From NCBI GenBank assembly GCA_036346225.1, contig JARFIW010001469.1:11936001-12000000 (forward strand): a DNA stretch of 64,000 nt. The letters are read 5' to 3'. A program made the translations under genes and the position numbers. The stretch is from Platerodrilus igneus (Eukaryota > Arthropoda > Insecta > Coleoptera > Lycidae). Below, in pieces: positions 18,496 through 30,109 of the stretch; the first letter of the stretch is position 1, and every line of letters begins with the position of its first letter. Under the pieces are notes generated by a model. That model was given only the letters and a program-made list of their open reading frames with translations, did not search any database and had not been told where the DNA came from.

Positions 18496-21256
18496 ACAGT
18501 AGGGTAGTAGAGGATGGTGTTCATTCTGGGACAAATCCACCTTTTGGAATTCACCTATAGAATCCACCGAATCCACCCAATCCAACGAATCCACCGCGAC
18601 ACCGCGCCACCGATCTAACCTAGGTAAGAGTTTTCTTCGATTAGCCACTTTAGCCTGATCTAGAATTTCCCGGGCATATAATCCTGTTTGAATTTTTAAA
18701 ATTGGTCCACCCCCCCTATAAATTTATACCCCTATAAAAACCTCTAATTTTTTGCATTCATATCTAACCTAGATAAAAGTTCTCTTCGACTAGCCATATT
18801 AACCTTATCTATTAGTTCCCGGGCAATCTAACCCTGTTTGAATTGTTTAAATCAAACCAGCCGTACAAAGGCTTCTACGGGATAATTTTAAGAAACCTAA
18901 TAAAACGCATAGACTATGTTTAGAAATTTATTAACTGTAATAATTTCCTCCAGAATCCCTCATTTCCTCCTGCCTTCCTAGCTCATCTTTCGAGATAAAT
19001 CTATCTTGTTTCGTATCAATTAATATTAGATTTTTCTCAGCTATCCGAATTTCTAGGAATTTTTTAGATAGCATCACTTCCTAAGGCGGTACCCCAATGT
19101 TAAGAATTTTTACCAGCCGCGATTTCTGACCGTCCTTATAAATTTTTTAGCCTTGCGATACATTAAATTAGTCTAGAATTTTACGCAGAATCCAAATCTG
19201 CAAACATTTAAAATCCGACCACCCCATACAAAGTTACACCCTGTTAAAACCTTGTTACTTTACAATGCATGGACAACGTCGTCTAAACGCTTCACGCCGT
19301 AATACCTCCTGAATATCTGCAATCCAACATACACGCACACTATGAATGATTTGTTAATTGAACCTGAACCCTAATTTTCGGACTACCCAGTAATGCGCGA
19401 TTAATTTTAGTACTATTTCCAAATAAGATCAACTTTAAAAAGCTCTATAGACAACTAATTATACATAAATTTCTCTTATGCCTTAAAATTCAATTTAAGT
19501 TTTGAAGTATTTTATAATCCTCGTTAGCATAAATTTTAAATACTTCTACGTCATATTTATGGAATTTATGATTTGTTAGTTTCCAAATGAATTATGGATG
19601 GTTGTGTGAGAATTTTTTCAAAATTATCAGTAAGGCCGACGACAATTTTTAATTCCGGTAAATACAATCAATTGCCTCGTAGGAATATTCGAGTTCACTT
19701 CCAAATAATTTACAAAACTGATCTCGTATAACTAATTATAGCTAGATCATTAGACAACATTGATAAGCTTATAAGTGGTTTATGACGTCTGACTATTAAT
19801 TGTGAAAGTACCTTTAGTAATTACACTTAATGGGTAACCTTGCTGGGATTTACCAAAGGTATTTACGTATAACAATAATTATTTGAATATTAATAGTACG
19901 CTTTAAAAGCAATTATCGTAATGATAGCTAATGTGGTTTTGATAGTAAATCGATAAACTTTCGCTTGGTAATTTATTTCGAAACTAGCAATTTATAAATT
20001 CCATAAATATGACGTAGAAGTATTTAAAATCTATCCTAACGAGGATTTTAAAATATTTCCAAACTTAAATTGAATTTTAATGCATGAAAGAAATTTATGT
20101 ATAATTAGTTGCCTATATAGCTTTTTAGAGTTGATCTTATTGGGAAATAGTACTAAAATTGAAAACCGCGCAATACTGGGTAGTCCGGAAATTAGAGTTC
20201 AGGCTGAATTAGCAGATCACCCATAGTGTGTGTGTGTGTGTGTGTGTGCGTGTTGGGCTGCAGACATTCGGGAGGTATTACGGGGTGAAGCGTTCAAGCG
20301 GCGTTGTCCATGCATTGTACAGGGACGAGACTTTAACGGGGTGTAACTTTGTATGGGGTGGTCGGATTTTAAATCTGTTTGCAGATATGGATTGTGCGTA
20401 AAATTCTATACTAATTTAATGTATCGCATGGCTAAAAAATTTATAATGACGGTCAGAAATCGTGGCTGGTAAAAATTCTTAAAATTGGGGTACCGCCTTA
20501 GGAAGTGATGCTATCTAAAAAAATTCCTAGAAATTCGGAAAGCTGAGAAAAATCTAATACTAATTGATACCAAACAAGATAGATTTATCTCGAAAGATGA
20601 GCTAGGAAGGCAGGACGAAATGAGTAATGAAATGAGGGATTCTGGAGGAAGTTATATTATAGTTAGTAAATTTCTAAACTTGGTCTATGCGTTTTATTAA
20701 GTTTCTTAAAATTATCCCGCTGAAACCTTTGTAAGGGTGGTTTGATTTAAACAATTCAAACAGGGTTAGATTGCCCGGGAACTAATAGATAAGGTTAATA
20801 AGGCTAGTCACAGAGAAATTTTATCTAGGTTAGATATGAATGCAAAAAATTAGAGGTTTGTGGCTTTAAAGGGGTGTAACTTTGTAAGGGGTGGACCAAT
20901 TTTAAAAATCCAAACAGGATTAGATTGCCCGGGAAATTCTAGATCAGACTAAAGTGGTTAGTCGAAGAAAACTCTTACCTAGGTTAAATCGGTGGCGCGG
21001 TGGATTTGGTGAATTGGGTGGATTCGGTGGATTCTATAGGTGGATTCCATAAAGTGGATTTGTCCTAGAACGAACACCATCCTCTACTACCCTACTGTAT
21101 GATCACAGAAAAAGACATTGTTAAAAAGATCAAAGGCGTCAGCCGCATTGTTGTAAATGATATTAATGTAAATAGTTTTAAAAATATTGTACAGAATAAT
21201 ATAGGTGCCCTCAGACATACAATGACGAGCACTAGAAGCAGCAAACGCAATTTGTA
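18338..21256. repeat. 2.9-kb palindrome with PolB tails in both arms
   Basis: Left arm 18338 to about 19590 and right arm about 19975-21256 are reverse complements; the outer 50 bp differ at about two positions. A spacer of about 385 bp separates them. From the centre outward each arm holds sequence of the 7-kb element's terminal repeat (19000-19250 and 20330-20620), GGTGGATTC repeats, then a PolB C-terminal fragment reading outward. A (GT)n tract lies at 20227-20250 in the right arm. Confidence 0.8.
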
Positions 21257-21377
21257 TACTAAACTCGTAAATAAAATTAGCTTATCTGGGGATGATGACA
21301 AACGTTTCGTCATCCCCGGAACTGTTAATACGTATGCCTGGGGGCACCGAAAAATAGACAATTTTTATTTTACTTAG
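21099..21377 (+). pseudogene. PolB C-terminal fragment, right palindrome arm
   Basis: A 92-codon open frame carrying the end of a Polinton/adintovirus-like family-B polymerase: the basic KKIKGVS block, DINVNSFK, RSSKRNLY, KLVNKISLS, DDKR and an aromatic AWGH ending before the stop. Homologous tails occur at 3704-3817 and 4254-4721. Only the thumb-side end of the enzyme (normally near 1000 residues) is present, so it cannot polymerise. The AT-rich 3' flank also resembles 3830-3985. Confidence 0.7.
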
Positions 21378-21540
21378 TTTTAAGTTACACATTATTTAAA
21401 TGTTTGTATATAGTAGTTTTAAGATTTTATAATTTTTAAGCTCTATCCCCCTACCTACCCGTTCTTCGAATCCCTCCCCCTTCTATCCTGGTGAACGAAG
21501 TGTGCGTGTGACCTCCCCGTGGTGTTCACTGAACTGCTAA

Positions 21541-22130
21541 TATTTTGCTGTCTTTGTAATCTGCAAAATGTTGGTTGACTAACAACACGCATCAGTTGTA
21601 AATATTGCAGTTAATAAATTTCTAAACTTATTCCATGCGTTTTATTAGGTTTCTTAAAATTATCCCGCAGAATACTTTATAAGGGCGGTTTGATTTAAAC
21701 AGTTCTAGCAGATTCGAGTTCCCCAGAAAGTTCTAGATCAAACTAATGTATCATATACTAAGAAAAACGGTCCGAGTGGTGGATCCTATAAGGTGGATCT
21801 AACATAGCGAGTTGAAGAAGACTTTTACCTAGGTTAGATATGAATCGGGTGGATCCAATGGGTGGATGGGTGGATCCCATAAGGTGGATCTGCCTTCGGA
21901 TGCACCTCGCCCTCTACTGAGTTGAGTCAAGCGCAGAATGGCCACTGAAGATGAGTTCTGCTCAACCATGAGAATTATAAGTTTGAGTACCGTAATTATT
22001 ATTTCAATTATAGAGACCACAAAAGAAGCTATAATTACGATGACCATTCTTTTTTGGGGAAAATACAGAACATCTCGAGTAAAATAAAAAAATACCTTAT
22101 AAAATTCAAAAGTATATATCATTTATTACA
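21541..22130. other. Diverged copy of palindrome-arm sequence, then unrecognised DNA
   Basis: 21605-21900 repeats parts of 20650-21090 (TTATTAAGTTTCTTAAAATTA-type block, GGTGGATCC repeats). Nothing coding is recognised. Confidence 0.5.
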
Positions 22131-22399
22131 AAAATTGTAGCATACAACAATGCACCCGCGTGAAGTTACCATTACACACCATCGGAAACTCCCGAAGGTT
22201 CAGTGGCGTAGATAAATTAATTTAAAACTACCATTACACGCTCACTTATTATTATGCTAAATATCCTTTGGTAACAGAGATCTATACCAGTGGATGAGCC
22301 TTGCCCCTTTGAATACCATCCAGAAATAAATTATTGGCGTTAATTTCAAAAAAGTAAAATTGCCTAAACGCAAACAACAAAAAATTAAAAAGTAAAAAA

Positions 22400-22980
22400 A
22401 AAAATAAACTGTCGGGAGCAAACCCAGCTGATAACATGTGCATTAACTGTATCTAAGACCAACAAAATGAGAAATTACTGACCAGCCGTCTAAGGAATCA
22501 AAATGGCGCCAAATGATAAATATTATATTACTTAATACTTCACTCATCATTAGGTCTTCAGTCCTGGAACTGGTTAGACGCGTACCCTCATTGTTTCTTA
22601 TTCTGAACTAACCTTCACATTTCCCTGAAATTTGCACAGTCTGCATCTATCAGTATCTGATCTAGGTCTACATCTACCTTCTTCTTCTTATCTCTGCTTG
22701 TAATATATCCCATACTATTCCCTAAAAATGCCTTAGAACGTATTCTGCCCTTCTATTTCTTCTATTTTTTTCCACAGATATCCTTGTTCCCCTACTGAAA
22801 ACTTAAAATCTAGTAGAAGGAAATGAACTGCCAAAGCCACACCAACACTATTACATGTACATTTTCTACATCTATGACCGATATAAATGAAAATCACTGA
22901 TCAACTGTCTGACGAATCAAAATTGCGTCAAATGATAAATATTATATTACTTAATATTTTACTAAAAAGTTGAAAATTAG
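22400..22980. repeat. Satellite-like direct repeats flanking a LINE fragment
   Basis: CAAATGATAAATATTATATT-containing blocks at about 22470-22545 and 22887-22965 are direct repeats, and a second block (AAGGAAATGAACTGC) recurs at about 22820 and 22985, giving a period near 165 bp. Confidence 0.55.
22546..22800 (-). mobile_element. LINE 3'-end fragment
   Basis: Starts CATCATTAGGTCTTCAGTCC and matches 39420-39680 closely. Same family as the LINE at 39420-42160. Heavily 5' truncated. Confidence 0.7.
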
Positions 22981-23049
22981 GTACAAGGAAATGAACTGCG
23001 AGACAGGTGCGTTAACCTGGTGCCTCCCACAATATCTGATTGTGCTCAA

Positions 23050-23284
23050 TATGCTAGCGCAGCTTAATTAGACCTAGCGCAACCTAGCGCACCCCTTACC
23101 AATGCTAGCGCAGCAAAATTAGCGCATTTAGGGAATTAAATCGGTTGGGAAGCGGAGCTAGATTAACGTTACCCCCTCCATGTTAAAAGTATTTAGTTAT
23201 ATTGCTAGCACAGGTTACTTAGACTTAGCGCAACCTGGCGCACCCCATACCAAAGCTAGCGCAACAAAATTACCGCATTTAGGG
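23050..23284. repeat. Two direct copies of an about 83-bp CTAGCGCA-rich unit
   Basis: 23050-23132 and 23205-23284 share the order GCTAGCGCAG, TTAGCGCAACCT, GCGCACCCC, ACCAA-GCTAGCGCA, GCATTTAGGG. The 70 bp between them is unrelated. Confidence 0.65.
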
Positions 23285-23382
23285 CTCGAATAATTAAAAG
23301 AGTGTTTAATTAATTTGACAAGTTTGACTGTTTCCCCGATATCTATACTAAAATAATATTTCAAACAGTAGATATATCTTAT

Positions 23383-24044
23383 TTGTATCAAAATATGGGG
23401 TTTTATCAAGATATTAGAGCAATGTATGGAAATAAAGCTGCCATCAGTCTGAAAAGATGGTCAAAGCTTACAACAAAACTTGCAGCTATCAGAAATCAAC
23501 GAATCTTTTCATTAGCATGCCGTTCAAACAATTTGTATCCTTCACATATAGTTCAAAATTTAAAGTGTTGTGAAGATCTTTTAACTTCTAATTCAGGCAA
23601 GATCAAAAATGCTGTGTGTAGATTTAACGAAAATATAAAGAGTATACTAAATTTTGAAATTTTAATAACACATGACGATCTAAATAATTTAGAAATCCAG
23701 TTAAAAGAAATAAAAACAACCGTTAATTTTCTTCCACAACACATTCTTTTTGAATTTTCTAACAGAATGTTGATTTATTACAATAAGATAACCTTAAAAA
23801 GTTTCAAACTCTCAGGGACACAAATAAGAACAATATTAAAGTTCAGGATTCTTGGTTTAAAAATCTATCTAATGTAAATGTTCCAAATGAAATGAAACAG
23901 TTCTTATCGTTAGGTCCTAAATTCAGTGTAACCCCTACAATCAAAAATATTAATGTACCACAACTGCTTGCTGATGTAGAATCAATAGTTTCCGAAGCAG
24001 GAAACGAAAGTGAGCAACGGAACATGAATCAAAAATTGCTGTGA
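23383..24044 (+). pseudogene. Penelope-like element: N-terminal fragment of the RT ORF
   Basis: Open frame 23383-23877 continues after a frameshift near 23820 to 24044. The layout matches the region before the RT domain in arthropod Penelope-like elements: a basic WSKLTTKLAAIRNQRIF helix, an array of hydrophobic/charged helices, then LSNVNVPNEMKQFLSLGPKF and an acidic VESIVSEAG segment. The LSLGPKF-type box is the strongest single resemblance. RT and GIY-YIG parts are missing; the element is cut before about 24190. Confidence 0.55.
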
Positions 24045-24189
24045 AAATGTATTCATGATTAAGAATATTTTTGAAAAAAAGCGGTTACAACGTTTAGTTG
24101 ATACAGAAGTGGAAGCTAGCTTGATTACAGAAAATTTTAAAATACAACATAAAAATTTGTTAATAGAAAGTACCATATTTTTAAATAAA

Positions 24190-24593
24190 AATAATTAATA
24201 GCGCCGAACAATAAACAGATAACAATTAACAGTATGGTGATATTGAACCTAAAAGTAGGAAGTGCTGTAGAGGAAATGAATTTTGATTGTACCAGGGTTC
24301 ATGTTAGGGAGTATGTTAGTGATGGATCTAGTAAATAGATTAAAAATAAAGTCTTACGCCGAGAGCAGAACTTTTATTATTATGGGGATTATTGTGATAT
24401 GTGATGAAATGAACATCAATACATAGATTGATTACATAAGGTTGATTATATTAATTATGAGGCTGGATCCAATTAATTGTTCTGATGAAGTAAAGGAACA
24501 AATTGTCTTGGTGAAGTTATACATTAATTGTTGTAGTAAAGTATAGAAACAAATTATCTTGATAAAGTTGCAAAATAGAGAAGATATCGGTAT
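24190..24593. other. Short unassigned stretch
   Basis: AT-rich, no motif recognised. Ends at the AGAG target duplication of the following solo LTR. Confidence 0.5.
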
Positions 24594-24597
24594 AGAG

Positions 24598-26380
24598 TGT
24601 AACATTATTTTGTAATGTTAACGAATAAACAGATCAATTAATTAAAAATTCAGTAACTTGCATAAAGTATAGACAAAAATTCCCACAATAAATTATCATA
24701 TTTTAGTTAGGCTCCCTTGTAATAAAAGACCACATTTATACCGATAGCTTCAGGCTACTAAATTCCAGCGGCAGGTCATAATAATTTAAAGCTCTACCCT
24801 CGTAAACCAAGTACAATAAACCTCTTAAAGTTAGGTCGGTTACAGACTGACAAATCGGATAAAATTAAAATGTATAGTACCTTTTAGCGTAAAAAAAGGA
24901 AACCAATTTCAGTTTGAAAAGCTTAACCTTCTTAATACTTTTGTTGATTGACAGCGGTTATACAAAAACGAAACCTTTTATAAATAGCGGAAACTATTTC
25001 CAATTTGATTTGTTCAAATATTACAAGTAATTTTAAGTAGTCTGGAGATATCCATTGTATTTAAAATCCATTTCGGCTCAAGTACGTTAGCCGGTCTTTG
25101 TTAATGCCAGACTACGGCCGCCATAGGAAAATTCCACATTGCCATATTTAAGAAATTCGTAGAAAGAAAAATATAAATTAAACTCTTGGGAAATAATTGC
25201 TTCCGTGATTCTCATCTAAAAAGGGGTTGGATTTGGTTTCTGAAATCTTGTTTTATGGGAGGTTCTGTTCAGTCATTGGATAACAGAAAATGACGTACAT
25301 AATTATTAGAGTAGGAATTAGTCTATATATTTGAAGGCTTTAGCCAAAGACGGGGAGTTTTTCCAATGGGGCCGTCCGTGGTCAAGAAGTAGAGAGAAGC
25401 GTAGTTCGCGGGTAGCGTTTTCCGGCTCACAGATAGAATATTCCACTTCGTATCACGATACATCAAAATTGGAAAAAGGTGAGTACTCTTCCAGTTTCGC
25501 GAGGGTTATGCCCATATGTTCGCGGATTTATAGTGATGCAAGATAAATATTAAACAAAAGCTTGTAGGCGTGTGACGCACAAGTAAGTGATATTGTCAAA
25601 AAATTCTGCCGGGATCGTGTGCCAGTCAATTCTTAAAAAATTTATGAACAGAAGCAACAAGCGAGATTCTCTTCCCAAAATTAAGAACTGTTCTACGTTG
25701 GAAAACCAACCCTCAAACAATGGACAATTTTTAGTAAGTAAATTTTTATAGTTAAGTAGCATGACCAATTTTTAGTTAGTTTGTTTGTTAGGACGTTTTG
25801 GTCATAAACCGTAGGATTAATTTAGTGTATGATTTATAATATAAGTTTTCGTTCATATACAAGTGTTTGATAACTACTTATGTACTCAAAATTTTCATAA
25901 ATTCCATAGTCACCTATTCACTTAAATTTCTAAATCAATGAATGTAAGAGGTTCAAGTTTATTGCTCTGTGAATTAAATAGTTTTGTTTGCCGTTGATTA
26001 AGTCAATAGTCTTTTTTTAATTTTTTATCATGGAAGTTTATAAGTAGTAAAAAGTGAGGAATTGATTAAAAGAAACAATTGTCCTCTTTGGGATGACAAG
26101 TCTCCTAAGGTTTTGTACGAACATTTGGACATTCTCTACTTGTCTGGCGCCCTTGGCAATTGTCATTAAGCCACAATATTTTATGAAAGGTAAGTGCCAC
26201 ATCTTTGTAGTATATTATAAATTAATTAAACCCTTTTGTTCAAAATTTTAACCTCTATATGATCCACGACCTTCCGCTAGCTAGTGCCGGTGACCCCCCT
26301 TTAATTTTTGTTTTACAGGCCGCCCCCATGTTATAATTTGACTGGAAAAGATACACTTAGTAGCTTTTCCGCCTGTAACA
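24598..26380 (+). mobile_element. Solo LTR, about 1.78 kb, copy 1
   Basis: Begins TGTAACATTATTTTGTAATG and ends GCTTTTCCGCCTGTAACA, flanked by AGAG at 24594-24597 and 26381-26384. Two more copies (45857-47624, 60424-62200) share both ends. TG...CA termini and a 4-bp duplication fit Ty3/Gypsy-type LTRs, although this length is unusual. No gag or pol of the same family was identified in the window. Orientation is arbitrary. Confidence 0.75.
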
Positions 26381-26384
26381 AGAG

Positions 26385-28770
26385 TAGCATGGAAAAATAT
26401 TCGAAACATTATATTAGATCGCGAAAAAGAAAAATGAAGAGAAAAAGATGTCATTTTGGTCAATTAGGGCAAGTTCCTAATTTATAATAATTAATTATAG
26501 AAGCGCAAACTTTCATTAAATACGCTTGCGTATATACAAGTACTCTTTATATTACCTAAATAAATAGATATTTTGCTCACATCATACATTCCCTATCAAG
26601 ACAAGAAATTCAATAAGCAAGAGTTATTTACTCTACTGAAGAGTTGCGTTTTAATTTAATATAAAACTCTACAGTTAGATGGTCATATAGTTACTTGTTA
26701 TTATATTCAATAAAAGCTAACATTTGTATAATGAACTGCGATATCAAAACAAATTTTCCGTTTATAAAGGCAACATTTGAAGATTAATAATGAATATGAT
26801 TGGATTCTATGTATCGAAAATGAAAGTCGATTTTGTATTAATCAAAGCTCTCGACGAAAAAAGCTTTTGTATTGGTATAAATTACGTGACTAGTAAGAAG
26901 CTTCATATTTGGGGTAATAGTGAATTTTCTAAAGGCATGATTGTTTATAATCTGAATGGAAGGTTATATATACCGTAAGAGTAACGGTAAAAGGATTAAT
27001 CCTGTTATTTCTGTAAGCCAGTGAAGTAGTTTGAAAATAGCAGAGTTTTACAATTTTCTTTACAATCTTTCTCTAAACCATCCCTTATGGACTAGCAAAG
27101 ATCCATGCGTCAAATGATATCCCATATAAATTTCTACTTATGTCCCAACTATGCTTAACCTAACCTACTTTTGGTTCCAGCAATAAAGTAATAAAATTTC
27201 TTACTGCCTTTAATTATTTAAACTGGAATTTTAATTAAACCCACGTATTATCAAAATATACTAAAATTACAATCTGTAAAAGTTGCTAATTAGAATTTAG
27301 ACTAGAAGCTTAGGCAGTCTATAAATTACATCATAACCAAATAAATACAAAAAATGTCATACGATTACCAGATGTCTAAGACTTGCAACTTCCTTCCGTT
27401 CGACCATATACCGTGGGCGCTCCCTTTCCAAAGTCGTAACTTCAGTCGGGATAAAAACCTTTTCATAAATTAAATCAATGAGATGGTACACGTTTGGCGC
27501 TTTGTAGTGACAATACGTAAATAGTGTTTTCAGAATTGTTGTGATTTTTGCGTAGTTATTTTTCCGATGCAATCTTTAAAAATACTCAATTTGAAGCAGC
27601 AGTTCCATGTATCTAAAACTTACGATAGTTGATTTTTTAGCATTATGTATGATTGCTGTTTTCATATGTTTTCATTTAAGTCGTATGAAAGATACAGTGG
27701 CACCTTTTATCGTTTTTTGTTAATTTAAGAAGCGAGACAAACTCTAATGCCTTCGTAGAGATAACATCTCGGTCCAGTCATTGTCTTTTCTTTTAAAGTT
27801 ATTGAACAACTTATTCTAGTCTTAGCTGGTAACCAATTTTGTAAAAAAATTTTCAATTTCAATATAAATCTTTGAAGAATTGCTTTTTGACGAATTTTCC
27901 GAATAGTAAAAAATATCTATTTGAAAAAGAAAATTTCGTACTTTAAACATTCTCACTAAAGTTTCAATTTCCTGTAAGTAGTCACTGGAAGACTTCAAAT
28001 AAATTCAATTGTTTGTTAAATCAAGAACCATAACAATTACCAAGGGAGATATTTTGTAACTGAATTACTGATTTATTCATGTAGGCTTATGAAATGTATT
28101 TGAGTTTACCCGTTTAAAATTTGCAAAATGTCAGCAATAAAATTTACAACCTCATAAAACTGGCGTGTTTAAAAACCTTACAACGGTATTGTTATAGTGA
28201 GCTTTAAAATTTTTAATAAGTTTTGGGTCCCGATTTCATTGTTACGAAAAGTTTACTATCGGGAGTATAATAATAACCATCAGCAAAAAGCAACATACCT
28301 TTGTTATTTTTTAATACCTTTGCCACAAAACAAAAATACCGGTGACCTAAAAATACAGAAAGCATTGTCTGTCTACAGAAAAAAAAAACAATAAATCAGT
28401 CACTGTACATAAAACCCTAAAGTTATTGAGATGGAGTAGCATTGTAACAACTTTTACCGTTAGTCATAATTCACACCACGATTTCTCAAATTTTCACTAG
28501 AATCGATGGGGTAACAACACAGCCACACGCCTGTGTTAGAAAATTCTTCCGGGCCCCAAATCAAATCAAATATTATCTTTTTATCATCAGTATCAAAAGT
28601 GATACAGATACCTATTTAATTTTAGCACAAATAATGCAAGTGTTACGCTCGCAAGTATTTATTTTCTCGAACATAAAAAAAAACACAAACACAAACCAAA
28701 AACAATACATATTAAGAATAATTAACCAATCGTACTAATTCATACAACAAAACCAAAACAAAATCTGAAA
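26385..28770. other. Gene-free 2.4-kb stretch
   Basis: Only short chance ORFs (for example 26790-26978, 27357-27572, 28197-28394) with no recognisable domains. No terminal repeats found. Confidence 0.5.
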
Positions 28771-28774
28771 ATAG

Positions 28775-29365
28775 TGAAGCAGGCTACTGCTACCGCGTTT
28801 CTTTAATTTAAAACAAGTAATAACCAGTCTTTATTACTCACTGTTCACAAGTCTAATTAACAGTATATGCCTTGTTTATAGATGTTTTCAGTCCACTTAA
28901 CAATAAAGCACTATTACACTAATGAATTTACAAGCACTAATATCTTCTTAAACTAACTTCTTTACCATAGGTCCATTAATAACACTAACACAACTATTTA
29001 TTTATTATACACTTTGTCTATTTATGTATACTACAAGCTGCAGGTACATTAAACACAGCATATAACATTTATGTATACACTTGAACTTACAAAAGCCAAC
29101 TACTATTACTTTACAACGATATAATTTATATTAGACATTCTAGTATAGACTGACCCTTGCATTTATTAGCGGCCTTATATATACTCTGAGTTAAAGATAT
29201 GACTCATCCTCTAGTAATTACGAGATCTTCCCGGTCCATTGAGAATAAACAGTGCTGGCGGCGTTTTGTGTGTTTGATTGCCAGAAGAATTCTCGAATCC
29301 TGAAGACAATGCAGAGCCTACAGCGCTTGTGTGTTTGATGGGTTGCCTAATAGAAGCTTGCAACA
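28775..29365 (-). repeat. 3' LTR of the Gypsy element
   Basis: 591 bp; minus strand starts TGTTGCAAGC and ends CCTGCTTCA. Close match to 35652-36245. The last about 50 codons of the macrodomain ORF lie inside it. Confidence 0.85.
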
Positions 29366-29905
29366 CTACCCCCTCTTTAAAACCGTTACGTCTCGTAACT
29401 GTAACTACATTTTGACGCCAATTCGATGAATGGTGTCGGTATCGGCAGCTATCTCCTCTGGTGCATCCACCGCGTCGTTGGAAATAACAGTCAACACTCT
29501 TTTCTTGGTCTTGGTAGGCAACCGGTTGATAACACACAAGGACCTGGACGTTGATTTCCTGGAAAACTACTTCTAGCATATTTCGGACTATCCTCCAATC
29601 TAAGCGATCCAGTTCACAGCCTAGCTTGGGCACTGCTAGTCTCGTTACTTCATTTTCCATCATCTGCGCCTTAAGACTTAGCAAAGCCTCCCATAAATGT
29701 CCATAACTAGATCTCTGCCATGAAGAATTTTTGGTGACCAGATAGTAAACATAACGATTTTTATCCTGAAGAACCAAAGCTTTTCCTACAGTTGGCTGCT
29801 GTTGTACTAATTCATCCACACATCCAAACTTTTTCTTGAAAACAACAGCTATTCCCCTTGACATTGATTGCCAAATCTTGAGCTACGCAATGTGCAAGGG
29901 AATAC
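29211..29905 (-). CDS. TARG1/OARD1-like macrodomain plus CCCH zinc finger, carried by the Gypsy element
   Basis: The 217-codon frame from 29864 begins MSRGIAVVFKKKFG, the macrodomain phosphate-loop region. An upstream strand/helix (SLAHCVAQDLAIN) is readable in another frame at about 29900-29865, so one indel separates them. The macrodomain runs to about residue 112. By comparison with human TARG1, which removes ADP-ribose from glutamate, both catalytic residues are present: Lys45 in YYLVTK and Asp86 in ELDRLDW. A CCCH zinc finger follows (C126-x7-C134-x5-C140-x3-H144). The final about 50 codons run through the PPT into the 3' LTR. It lies directly downstream of integrase, suggesting expression as a Pol extension or separate accessory protein. 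It may reverse ADP-ribosylation of host or element proteins and bind RNA; that role is inference. Confidence 0.75.
29366..29378 (-). promoter_or_regulatory. Polypurine tract
   Basis: Minus strand AAAGAGGGGGTAG immediately before the 3' LTR. The same tract precedes the middle LTR (36246-36258). Confidence 0.8.
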
Positions 29906-30109
29906 TCTTCTGGTGCTCTTGCTGTATTCAACAACAACGCCAAATCTTGCCTTAGCCGAACCACCATACGCCTCCATAAAGCTCTCAAAATCTACATTTG
30001 GCTCATGATTAATAACTTGTCGAACACGATTCTCATCATTCGAGCTTTCTTGGTTGTTGCCAGCGTAGGATGTTAAACAGTCAACAGTGTACCACTTTAG
30101 GTTTACCAC

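Noticed and set aside
25331..25546. ORF in the first 1.78-kb solo LTR
   Set aside because: Not conserved as an open frame in the other two copies.
26790..26978. 62-codon ORF as a gene
   Set aside because: No domain, promoter or repeat support.
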